Shown here in pieces: positions 51,935 to 59,054 of a stretch of DNA of 64,000 nt (position 1 is the stretch's first letter; each line of letters starts with the position of its first letter). The stretch comes from Hydrogenophaga crassostreae (lineage in GTDB: Bacteria; Pseudomonadota; Gammaproteobacteria; Burkholderiales; Burkholderiaceae_C). The notes under the pieces are model-generated. The model was not told the origin of the DNA. It did no database searches and saw nothing but the letters and a program-made list of their open reading frames with translations. The stretch is taken from assembly GCF_001761385.1 (NCBI RefSeq), contig NZ_CP017476.1, forward strand, positions 671,501-735,500, written 5' to 3'. The position numbers and the translations under genes were made by a program.

Positions 51935-53593
51935 TCAGAAAGTGGTGCGCAGCGAGAAGGTCACGAAGTTGCGGTCCTTCAAGGCCTGCTTGAACTGGAC
52001 GTTGGTGTTCTTGTCCACCGAGCCGCCGATCGGGCCCAGGTAGTGCACGTAGTTCAAAGAAGCGATCCAGCGACCGAGGTAGGTGCCGGCGACGCCGATG
52101 TTGAAATCGCCACCTTTGTCAACACCGAAGGCGTTGCCCACGGCCGAAGACTTGCCCCAGGTGTAGCCCAGGCCGACGCTGGGGGAGATGTCGACACCTG
52201 GCAAGGCCTGGCGGTAGCTGGGCGAATACACCATGCGCACACCGGTGGCCGACTTGTCGGCGTTGGGGTTGAGCATGTCGGCGTTCTTGTTCACCTTGGT
52301 GCGGGTGTTCCAGGCGATCTCGCCCAGGAAGCTGGCTTCCCGCGAAATGAAGCTGGGGCCCAGGCTGGCCAGCCACGAGAAGTTCAGGTGCGCGGTTTCG
52401 CCGACGGCATAGCCTGGATTCTTGTCGTTGTCTTTGGTCACGCCCGCGCCAACAGCCGGCAGCACGTTTTGCACCGAGCTCGCCAAGGGCGTGTTCTGGC
52501 GAATGGATGCCTCGCCGGCCAGGCTCCAGGAGCCCACGGTTTTCGCTGCGCTCACGCCGAAGGCACGGATGCCCTGGTGGTAGGCCCACCGGTAGCTTTC
52601 GGCAGCCAGGTTGCCAGGACCGCGCGGGCCGGGCGGGAAGCCGCTGAGGGTGGTGAAGTTGTTGCTCGGGCCAGTGGCGTGGTAGCGGATGGCATAGAGA
52701 CCGAAGTCGGTTGCGATGTCTTCGGCGTTCCAGCGCAGCTGCAAGCCGCCCTGTCCGCTGTCGCTGGCATCGATATCGGGCGCCTTTTCGAAGGAGCCAA
52801 TCGGGCCGGCGTTGATGCGCTCAGCGCCAGCGCCCAGGGTATCGGAGGCCGACAGGTACGCGCCCACTGGCATCAAACGGGTTTTTTCCCATTCGTAGCC
52901 AATGTAGCCACCCAGAGTCAGCTCGTCGCTCAGTTGCACCTGCCCGGAAAGTTTGCCGGTGGGGCGGGCGATTTCCTTGAATTGGGAATTGGGTACCGAC
53001 AGCAGCTTGATCAGATCTAGCGGGGCCTGACCGCCAGCGATGCCGTTGGCACCGAAGAACAGCGTCTCGCCCCACAACAAGGTGTGGCGGCCCAGGCGCA
53101 TGGTGACGGGCTTGTCGGCCAGATCGAAGCGGCCCCATACAAAGGCGTCGAGCAGTTCTGCATCGCGACCCATGGCTTTTCGGGTGTCCGACGTGAACTC
53201 GCTGGCTGGCAGGTGGTTGGAACTGCGGGTGGTGTTGTCGGTGCTGCTGTTGTAGACCGTGTCGTACCACGCCGACCCACTCAGGCGAAGCCCGTAGTTC
53301 CGGCTTTGCAGGTCGAACTCACTGAACACGTCGAGCCGGTTGGAGACCATGCCCTTGCCAAAGTTGTTGTCGCCATCGTTCTGGTTGCCATTGTCCTGAC
53401 CGCCTGCGAGCTCGGGCGATGCGTCCTTGACACGAAAGGCATTGCTGTATTTGACCGTGTTGTCCCAACGGGCCTTGATGTCGGGGTTTCCAAGGTCCAG
53501 CTCCATGGCCTGTGCTCCGCTGGCCATGATGGATGCGGCGCCAATGGCTGTCAGTCGGCGCGCCAACGCGCGGTGCGTATGCCGTTTTTTCAT
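51935..53593 (-). CDS. DUF1302 family outer-membrane beta-barrel protein
   Basis: A 552-residue exported protein: signal peptide (ARRLTAIGAASIMASGAQAM), then a barrel of alternating strands with DUF1302 marks VKYSNAFRVKDASPEL, RLDVFSEFDLQSRNYGLRLSGSAWYD, RLGRHTLLWGETLFFGANGIAGGQAPLD and a final strand FVTFSLRTTF ending in Phe, the outer-membrane sorting signal. DUF1302 proteins occur with sterol, terpenoid or aromatic degradation genes. GGAGACAAAG precedes ATG 53593. It is first in the DUF1302-DUF1329-YCF48-MMPL run. Confidence 0.92.
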   Translation of the reverse strand: MKKRHTHRALARRLTAIGAASIMASGAQAMELDLGNPDIKARWDNTVKYSNAFRVKDASPELAGGQDNGNQNDGDNNFGKGMVSNRLDVFSEFDLQSRNYGLRLSGSAWYDTVYNSSTDNTTRSSNHLPASEFTSDTRKAMGRDAELLDAFVWGRFDLADKPVTMRLGRHTLLWGETLFFGANGIAGGQAPLDLIKLLSVPNSQFKEIARPTGKLSGQVQLSDELTLGGYIGYEWEKTRLMPVGAYLSASDTLGAGAERINAGPIGSFEKAPDIDASDSGQGGLQLRWNAEDIATDFGLYAIRYHATGPSNNFTTLSGFPPGPRGPGNLAAESYRWAYHQGIRAFGVSAAKTVGSWSLAGEASIRQNTPLASSVQNVLPAVGAGVTKDNDKNPGYAVGETAHLNFSWLASLGPSFISREASFLGEIAWNTRTKVNKNADMLNPNADKSATGVRMVYSPSYRQALPGVDISPSVGLGYTWGKSSAVGNAFGVDKGGDFNIGVAGTYLGRWIASLNYVHYLGPIGGSVDKNTNVQFKQALKDRNFVTFSLRTTF

Positions 53594-53650
53594 CTTTGTC
53601 TCCAGGTTGGTTTTGTGTGCACCCCATTGGTGGTCCGGCTTTGCTCCAGC

Positions 53651-53662
53651 AAACCCATATGG
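53651..53662 (-). promoter_or_regulatory. shared element A upstream of DUF1302
   Basis: CAAACCCATATG on the plus strand (CATATGGGTTTG in the direction of transcription) starts 57 bases before the DUF1302 start codon. The same 12 bases occur 55 bases before the FAH gene at 56667. Here the motif extends to the palindrome ACCCATATGGGGT. Confidence 0.5.
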
Positions 53663-53710
53663 GGTGAAAGCGGACTGTACGGAGGTAAGACCCATCTGAA
53701 AAATGGATTG

Positions 53711-53726
53711 ATTTGATATGTCAAAT
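53711..53726. promoter_or_regulatory. perfect inverted repeat upstream of DUF1302
   Basis: ATTTGATATGTCAAAT is a 6-bp perfect inverted repeat around four bases and fits the T-N11-A type of LysR site. On the minus strand it contains TTGACA, so it may also carry the -35 of the DUF1302 promoter. Confidence 0.45.
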
Positions 53727-53746
53727 CGATTTGAATGATTCTTTTA

Positions 53747-53756
53747 GGGTTAACCC
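53747..53756. promoter_or_regulatory. shared palindrome B upstream of DUF1302
   Basis: GGGTTAACCC is a perfect 10-base palindrome inside AGGGTTAACCCGA, a 13-base match to 56779-56791. It lies 154 bases before the DUF1302 start codon. Confidence 0.5.
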
Positions 53757-54020
53757 GAGATGTTGAGTTTCAGCAAACGAAGGCTCGGCCTTGCCGTTTG
53801 AATTGGCCCACGAGAGGGTTGAAGTCGGCGCAGATGGTGCTTCTGGAGAGGAGCCCGTTGCGGCGCGGAACGGGTGGCAGAAGCGGGCAGCCATGCGCTC
53901 ACCCTGGGCGCAGGTGTTGCCGGGTTGGCCTGCAGGCCCGCGAACCTATTGCGGAACCGGGCTGCCTCGTTTGAAAGTTGGCACCCGTCTGGAAGACGGG
54001 GTGAGGCTCTAGCGCTCGCT

Positions 54021-54455
54021 TCAGTGCGCCACGGGGGGCGGTGGTGCGCTCAAGGGTGAGGCATGGAAGGCGGCGAGGCGCCATTGGCCATCGGCTTCCA
54101 ATGCCCACACCTGCGTGACCATGGATTCCAGCAGCAGCTCGTCGGTCTGGCCGCGTTTGCGGGCGCGGTTGATCTGTTTGCCGTGCATCACCGCCGCTGT
54201 GTCACCGAGCGACACCACCCGCAGGCCTTCGCGCCGCAGTTCCAGCGATTCGACCAGGCCGCTCACGAAGCGGAGGTAACTCTCTTTGGTGTCCACGTTG
54301 CCGCGGATGTGGGTGTGGATCAGCGCGGGCGAGAGCATGTCGCCCAGCCGCTGATAGTCCTGCTCGACCACGCAGCGGCAGCGCTCGGTTTCCAGGGCCG
54401 TCAATTGTTCAGTGATGGTCATCGTTTGCACCCCTGCTTGTGCGGGCGCGCTCAT
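54021..54455 (-). CDS. NTF2-like (SnoaL/DUF4440-type) protein
   Basis: A 144-residue cone-fold protein: EQLTALETERCRCVVEQDYQRLGDMLSPALIHTH at the start, then RGNVDTKESYLRFVSGLVESLELRRE and C-terminal LLLESMVTQVWALEADGQWRLAAFHASPL. The layout is that of ketosteroid-isomerase-like helpers. ATG 54455 overlaps the amidohydrolase stop as ATGA, implying coupling; ATG 54422 with AGGGG upstream is an alternative. It could be an isomerase, dehydratase or small oxygenase subunit; it lacks a partner alpha subunit next door. Confidence 0.8.
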   Translation of the reverse strand: MSAPAQAGVQTMTITEQLTALETERCRCVVEQDYQRLGDMLSPALIHTHIRGNVDTKESYLRFVSGLVESLELRREGLRVVSLGDTAAVMHGKQINRARKRGQTDELLLESMVTQVWALEADGQWRLAAFHASPLSAPPPPVAH

Positions 54456-55537
54456 GTCGGCCAGCCGATCAGGGCGGCGGCGTTGCCGCCCAGAATGGCG
54501 GCGCGTTCTTCGTCGCTCAGGCCGGTGGTCGCATCAACCAGCGAGTGGATGTCGTAGTGGCCCATGTCGAAGGGGTAGTCGGTACCGACCACCACCTGTG
54601 AAGCGCCCACCCGTTCGATCAGGTGGCGCAGCGCCATGGGGTCAAAGACCACGCTGTCGAACCAGATGCGCTTGAGTTGCTCGCTTGGCTTTTGCTTCGT
54701 GTTGACCGCGGCCTCGGGCCGCACGGCATGTGCGTGGTCGGAGCGGCCGAGGTAGGTCGGCAGGTATCCGCCACCGTGCGCGGCTACGATTTTCAGCTTG
54801 GGATGCGCTTCGAGCACACCGCCAAAGATCAGGCGCGACAACGCGATGGTGGTTTCCAGCGGTTGGCCGATGGTGTTGACCAGGTAATGGCTGGCGGTGC
54901 GCTCGCCGAGCGTGGTGCCAAAGGGGTGGATGAACACCAGGGCACCTAGCGATTCGGCCTTGGCCCAGAAGGGCGTCAGCGACGGGTCGTCCAGCTCCAG
55001 CCCGTTGACCGAAGTGGAGATTTCAACACCCTTGAGGCCAAGCACCGTGATGGCGTGTTCCAGCTGTTCGCAAGCCAGCTCAGGGTGTTGCAGAGCCACG
55101 TTGCCAAAGCCAGCCAGGCGGTCGGGATGCGCGGCGCAGAGCGCGGCGATCGATTCGTTTTGCACGGCAACGATCTTGCGCGCCAGATCGAGGTCGGCCC
55201 AGTAGTAGTACTGGTTCGGCGAAGGGCTGATGACCTGCACGTCGACGCCCATGGCGTCCATGTCGGCCAGGCGTTGCTCGATGCGGGTCAGGCGCGGCCC
55301 GGCGGTGGGCAGCATGCTGGCGTTGTTGTGCGCGATCGATGCCTCGCCCATGCTCGCCAGACCCATGGCGGGCTCGGCCGCCTTCTGCGGTGTGCCCGCC
55401 ACCAGGCCTTCGACGGCGGGGATCAGCGCATGGCAGTGGAGGTCGATGGTCAGGCGGCCGCGTTTGCGCCCGGCGACATCGGTGGGGTTGCGTTCACCTG
55501 GGCAGCAGGCTTCGTCGTTGCAATGGTGGAACCACAT
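54452..55537 (-). CDS. amidohydrolase-family protein, ACMSD/decarboxylase type
   Basis: A 361-residue TIM-barrel metal enzyme. Ligands appear in DLHCHALIP (H34, H36), FIHPFG, VAAHGGGYLP and the late Asp of VGTDYPFDMGHYD, the pattern of aminocarboxymuconate-semialdehyde and resorcylate decarboxylases. A non-oxidative decarboxylase is more likely than an amide hydrolase. The first 20 residues (MWFHHCNDEACCPGERNP) are unusual and contain three Cys, yet GGAGACAAACCCCC directly precedes this ATG. It is between the FAH gene and the NTF2-like gene. Confidence 0.87.
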   Translation of the reverse strand: MWFHHCNDEACCPGERNPTDVAGRKRGRLTIDLHCHALIPAVEGLVAGTPQKAAEPAMGLASMGEASIAHNNASMLPTAGPRLTRIEQRLADMDAMGVDVQVISPSPNQYYYWADLDLARKIVAVQNESIAALCAAHPDRLAGFGNVALQHPELACEQLEHAITVLGLKGVEISTSVNGLELDDPSLTPFWAKAESLGALVFIHPFGTTLGERTASHYLVNTIGQPLETTIALSRLIFGGVLEAHPKLKIVAAHGGGYLPTYLGRSDHAHAVRPEAAVNTKQKPSEQLKRIWFDSVVFDPMALRHLIERVGASQVVVGTDYPFDMGHYDIHSLVDATTGLSDEERAAILGGNAAALIGWPT

Positions 55538-55611
55538 GGGGGTTTGTCTCCTGTTGTCAGTTGGGTTGGATGAAGTGGCGCCGCTGGCGCTGCATCGAAA
55601 AAACTTGCCGG

Positions 55612-56667
55612 TCAGCGTTGTTCGGCGATGACGGGGGTGCGCTGCGTGCCGAGTCCCGTGATCGAGCCTTCGACGGTGTCGCCCGGTTGCAGGAAGCGCT
55701 GGTAGTGCGTGCCATTGCCGGAGGGAGACCCGGTGCAGATCAGGTCACCCGGCAGGAGCTGCACCACGCTGGAGAGGTGTTCGATCAGGCGGGCCACGCC
55801 GAAGATCATGTCGCTGGTGCTTTCGTCCTGCATGGTCTGGCCATTGAGCCTGAGCTGCACCTGCAGTTGTTGAGGGTCGGCGATCTGCGAGGCCGGCACG
55901 ATGTAGGGGCCGACCGGCAGATAGGTTGGGCAGGACTTGGCCGTCAGCCAATCGGTGCCCATGGCCTTCATGTCGCCGCTGGTCCAGATGTGGTCGCGGT
56001 TGGTGATGTCGTTGGCGATGGTGTAGCCGGCCACGCAACTCAGCGCCTCGGCCTGCTTCACATAGCGCGCCGGCGCGCCGATCACCACGGCGAGTTCAAG
56101 CTCCCAGTCGGGCTGCTTGGCAAATGCCGGGATGGCAATCGGGTCGAAGGCACCGCTGAGCACGGACACCGGTTTGGAGAAAACATAGGGCGAGCCTTCG
56201 CTGCGCCGGCGGGTCATCAGTTCCTGTGCGTAGGCGCGAAGCTGTGCCGGGTTCATGCCATCGGTGCCGGGCGTTTTGCCGGGGCCGAGATCGACGATGA
56301 GGTCGACCACGTGTTTGAAATAGTTCGCCCCGCACATGAAGATCTGCCGCGCAGCGACAGGGGGATGAACCGTCAGGTCGGCCATCGGCACGAGGCATTC
56401 GATCGCCGCACGAGCGGCGGGTATGGATGGATTGGCCAGGGCGTTGGCTGCGGCTTGCAGCGCTGGCGACGAGGCAGACCATTGCTCAAAAAGCGCCAGT
56501 GTCGAGCGGGCTTGGGGGAGGGGTTGCTTCAGATCCCGGCACAAGCCGTGCAGTGCATCCAAGGCGATGACTCGGTCGCCATCGAGCACAAAACCCGCAA
56601 ATGGCGGGCCATCGGCGTGCGAAAAAGTGCCCACTGCGTAGCGGGCGAGGGCCTGTTGTTCGGGCAT
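55612..56667 (-). CDS. FAH family protein (third copy)
   Basis: A 351-residue FAH-fold protein: IFMCGANYFKHVVDL, metal-site DWELELAVVIGAPARYV, GYTIANDITNRDHIW, and LLPGDLICTGSPSGNGTHY. The DWELEL and NDITNRD motifs fit hydratases and hydroxy-oxo-diene-dioate isomerases. It resembles the copy at 30410 more than that at 35664. It opens the FAH-amidohydrolase-NTF2 transcript, with element A and palindrome B upstream. No strong ribosome site precedes ATG 56667. Confidence 0.87.
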   Translation of the reverse strand: MPEQQALARYAVGTFSHADGPPFAGFVLDGDRVIALDALHGLCRDLKQPLPQARSTLALFEQWSASSPALQAAANALANPSIPAARAAIECLVPMADLTVHPPVAARQIFMCGANYFKHVVDLIVDLGPGKTPGTDGMNPAQLRAYAQELMTRRRSEGSPYVFSKPVSVLSGAFDPIAIPAFAKQPDWELELAVVIGAPARYVKQAEALSCVAGYTIANDITNRDHIWTSGDMKAMGTDWLTAKSCPTYLPVGPYIVPASQIADPQQLQVQLRLNGQTMQDESTSDMIFGVARLIEHLSSVVQLLPGDLICTGSPSGNGTHYQRFLQPGDTVEGSITGLGTQRTPVIAEQR

Positions 56668-56722
56668 GGTTGGCTGCTTTCTTCGGGTTGCCTTGTGGTG
56701 ACGGCTCGAAGAATAGGCAGTT

Positions 56723-56734
56723 CAAACCCATATG
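56723..56734 (-). promoter_or_regulatory. shared element A upstream of the FAH gene
   Basis: CAAACCCATATG (CATATGGGTTTG in the transcribed direction) starts 55 bases before the FAH start codon, matching the DUF1302 upstream site in sequence and position. Here it is half of an inverted repeat, AACCCAT ... ATGGGTT, spanning 56726-56745. Confidence 0.5.
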
Positions 56735-56779
56735 CCAAATGGGTTGCCTCCATGCTTGCCAGTGATATCAAAAATATCA

Positions 56780-56789
56780 GGGTTAACCC
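56780..56789. promoter_or_regulatory. shared palindrome B at the LysR 3' end
   Basis: GGGTTAACCC lies within AGGGTTAACCCGA, identical over 13 bases to 53746-53758. It overlaps the LysR stop codon. GATATCAAAAATATC, another inverted repeat, stands next to it at 56764-56778. Confidence 0.5.
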
Positions 56790-57709
56790 GATGCTTCTGG
56801 TGCATCGATGGCCAGGCTGGCTTGTTGCATCAGGGAACGCAGCCAGATCAGCCCTGGGTCTTGGGCTCGGTATTTGTGCCACTGCATGGTTTGTTCCAGC
56901 GCGGGCATGGGCACCGGAATGGGCATCAGCTTGATCGGCAGGGAGGGTACCAGTCGCCGTGCCAGGCGTTCATGAATGGTGGTAATCATCTCTGTGCCAA
57001 TCACCAGGAAAGGCATGGCGGTGAAGCTGTAGGTGGACACCTGCGTGAGGCGCGAAACGCCATAGCGCTTGATGAACCATTCCTCGAAGGCTGGCTGACT
57101 CGTGCCTTGAGGGCGCATCACGATGTGCCCTGCATTGGCATAACGCTCGGGGGTCAGTTCGCCGCGCGCAATTTGGCTGTCGCGCCAGGCAATGCACACG
57201 AATTCATCCTTGAAGAGTGTCACGCTCGGGTGCTCCTGCGAGACATATGCCTTGGGGATGATCAGCAGATCGGTCTCGCCACGTTCCAGAGCCCTGTCGG
57301 GCGAGTTGCTCTGTGGTTGCAGTTTGAAACGGACTTTGCTGCCCAGACGGCTGGCAATGGCCAGCACATGTGGAATCAGGATCTCCATGGTGTAGTCGGA
57401 CACGAACAGCGTGAACTCGCGATCGGAAGTGGTGGGGTCGAACTCGGGAAGCGCGGCCACCGTGGTGTCGATGCGCAGCAGCAGGTCGTGTACCGCTTCC
57501 CGCAACACTTCGGCGCGCGGCGTGGGCTCCATGGTGCGTCCCACCTGAACCAGCAGTGGATCGTTGAAATAGTCTCGCAGACGGCTCAGCGCATTGCTCA
57601 TGGCCGATTGACTCAGATGAACCCGCTCGGCAGCCCGTGTGATGTTGTTTTCGGTCAGCAGCGCGTCCAGGGCCACGAGCAGGTTGAGGTCTAGGTTTTT
57701 GAAACGCAT
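56783..57709 (-). CDS. LysR-family regulator, NodD/NahR-like
   Basis: A 308-residue regulator. The N-terminal helix-turn-helix is clear: MRFKNLDLNLLVALDALL, then ITRAAERVHLSQSAMSNALSRLRDYFNDPLLV, the NodD/NahR/LinR type. The effector domain shows FTLFVSDYTMEILIPHVL and ERGETDLLIIP. Such proteins answer to aromatic inducers. It is codirectional with and directly upstream of the FAH gene, so it may control the cluster and itself. ATG 57709 is preferred to the longer frame. Confidence 0.9.
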   Translation of the reverse strand: MRFKNLDLNLLVALDALLTENNITRAAERVHLSQSAMSNALSRLRDYFNDPLLVQVGRTMEPTPRAEVLREAVHDLLLRIDTTVAALPEFDPTTSDREFTLFVSDYTMEILIPHVLAIASRLGSKVRFKLQPQSNSPDRALERGETDLLIIPKAYVSQEHPSVTLFKDEFVCIAWRDSQIARGELTPERYANAGHIVMRPQGTSQPAFEEWFIKRYGVSRLTQVSTYSFTAMPFLVIGTEMITTIHERLARRLVPSLPIKLMPIPVPMPALEQTMQWHKYRAQDPGLIWLRSLMQQASLAIDAPEASG

Positions 57710-58097
57710 GCGATGGTGGTTTGTGCAGAGCTGCCCGTTTGGTATTCGGAATACAGATGGTTTATGAGCAACCAATTCATTTTACCAATGCGACGGCGAT
57801 CCCAAAACCCTGGCAAACCCTGCCCTGGGCCCGCAGGCGAGTTGGGTTGCCACAGTGGGGGGGCCAGCCGTGCCGCCTGGCCATGCGCCTGCGCAGGGGC
57901 TCTCGGGTGCCTTCGCCGCGTCGGCGCCTCGCGCTCTACCATGTGCGGGAAGCCTTGGTGCTGGGCTCAAGCCAGGTCGGTTGGCCTTCAACAAAATGTG
58001 TGGGCCCGCAGGCATGTTCTGCCCACACGCCCATGCCTGGCCGCCTGCACGGGCACGTCGATTCGTGTTCCAGCCCTGACAGCAGGGGCAAGGGGCT
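57710..58097. other. 388-base region upstream of the LysR gene
   Basis: No gene is seen. The first 80 bases beside the LysR start are AT-rich and carry the inverted repeat described at 57742; the rest is GC-rich and featureless to my eye, up to the stop of the ABC permease gene. Confidence 0.45.
57742..57754. promoter_or_regulatory. inverted repeat upstream of the LysR gene (candidate self-operator)
   Basis: GTATTCGGAATAC is a perfect 6-bp inverted repeat about one base, 33 bases before the LysR start codon. Its T...A dyad suits a LysR binding site. Confidence 0.45.
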
Positions 58098-59042
58098 CTA
58101 TCGGGCTTTCTTGAGGTTGGAAATCATGACGGCCACCACGATGATGGCGCCGACAGTCATGCCGTGCCAATACGGATCCACGTTCAGTATGGTCAGCCCG
58201 TTCTGGATCACGGCAATGAGCAGTGCGCCTATGGCTGTGCCAATCAAGCGGCCGTGGCCTCCGGTCAGCGGCGTGCCGCCGATGACCACGGCTGCAATGG
58301 CATTCAACTCGTAGCCCTGGCCGGCGCCAGGAGGGGCGGCGCCCACGCGCGCTGCAAACACGATACCTGCTATGGCGCAGCAGACGGCCGAGATGACGTA
58401 GGGCAGGATGCGCGCGCGCGCGATACTGATGCCAGAGAGTCTCGCTGCTTCTTCGTTCCCGCCCAGGGCAAAGAAGCCCCGACCCGCGACGGTGTAATTC
58501 AAGAGCAGCCAGACCGCAGCGGTCGTGACGATGGCGATCCAGATGGGAATAGGCAAGTGAAAGATGGTGCCGTCGGCCAGGTAGAGCACCTCTGGTGGAA
58601 ACGACATGCCGGGATGCCCCTGGCCGATGTTGAGCACCAGACCGCGTGCGATGCCCATGGTTCCCAGCGTGGCAACAAATGCGGGGACCCGACCAAACTG
58701 GATGATCATTCCATTGATGACGCCAAACACCACAGTGCAGCCGCAAGCGATGGCCATCGATACCCATATGTTGATCTCGTCAACGTTGTTCAATCGCGCG
58801 GTGATCACGACGGCAAGGGCGATCAACGATCCCACCGACAAGTCGATGCCACCCGCCAGGATGACCACCGTCATACCCAGCGAAATGATCAGGTTGATGG
58901 AGGCCTGCTTGCCAATGTTCAGAACGTTGTTGGGGTCGTAGATAACGGGGTCGTAGAGGCTGAGCCCGAGGAACACCACGCACAGGCACACAAAAGCGCC
59001 CAGTTGCTGTTTGTTGTCTCGAATGAATCTGGAGGTTGGCAT
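58098..59042 (-). CDS. ribose-type ABC transporter permease
   Basis: A 314-residue inner-membrane protein of the RbsC/XylH family with eight to ten helices. Marks include LIISLGMTVVILAGGIDLSVGSLIALA, the cytoplasmic-loop TLGTMGIARGL and GGNEEAARLSGI, and AAVVIGGTPLTGGHGRLIGT. It forms the channel for the binding protein encoded at 60698. It is last of three genes on the minus strand, 12 bases after the ATPase gene. Confidence 0.92.
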   Translation of the reverse strand: MPTSRFIRDNKQQLGAFVCLCVVFLGLSLYDPVIYDPNNVLNIGKQASINLIISLGMTVVILAGGIDLSVGSLIALAVVITARLNNVDEINIWVSMAIACGCTVVFGVINGMIIQFGRVPAFVATLGTMGIARGLVLNIGQGHPGMSFPPEVLYLADGTIFHLPIPIWIAIVTTAAVWLLLNYTVAGRGFFALGGNEEAARLSGISIARARILPYVISAVCCAIAGIVFAARVGAAPPGAGQGYELNAIAAVVIGGTPLTGGHGRLIGTAIGALLIAVIQNGLTILNVDPYWHGMTVGAIIVVAVMISNLKKAR

Positions 59043-59054
59043 GGTGATGACCTT

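Larger units (their letters stand above)
53594..54020. other. 427-base intergenic control region upstream of DUF1302
   Basis: No gene is seen. The part next to DUF1302 is AT-rich and holds the shared elements listed separately and the inverted repeat at 53711-53726. The distal part is GC-rich. A hairpin CACCCGTCT/AGACGGGGTG at about 53982-54003 may end the transcript of the upstream NTF2-like gene. Confidence 0.5.

Noticed and set aside
58763..58775. ACCCATATG inside the ABC permease gene as a further element A
   Set aside because: Only nine bases match, it lies within coding sequence for a membrane helix and has no palindrome B nearby.
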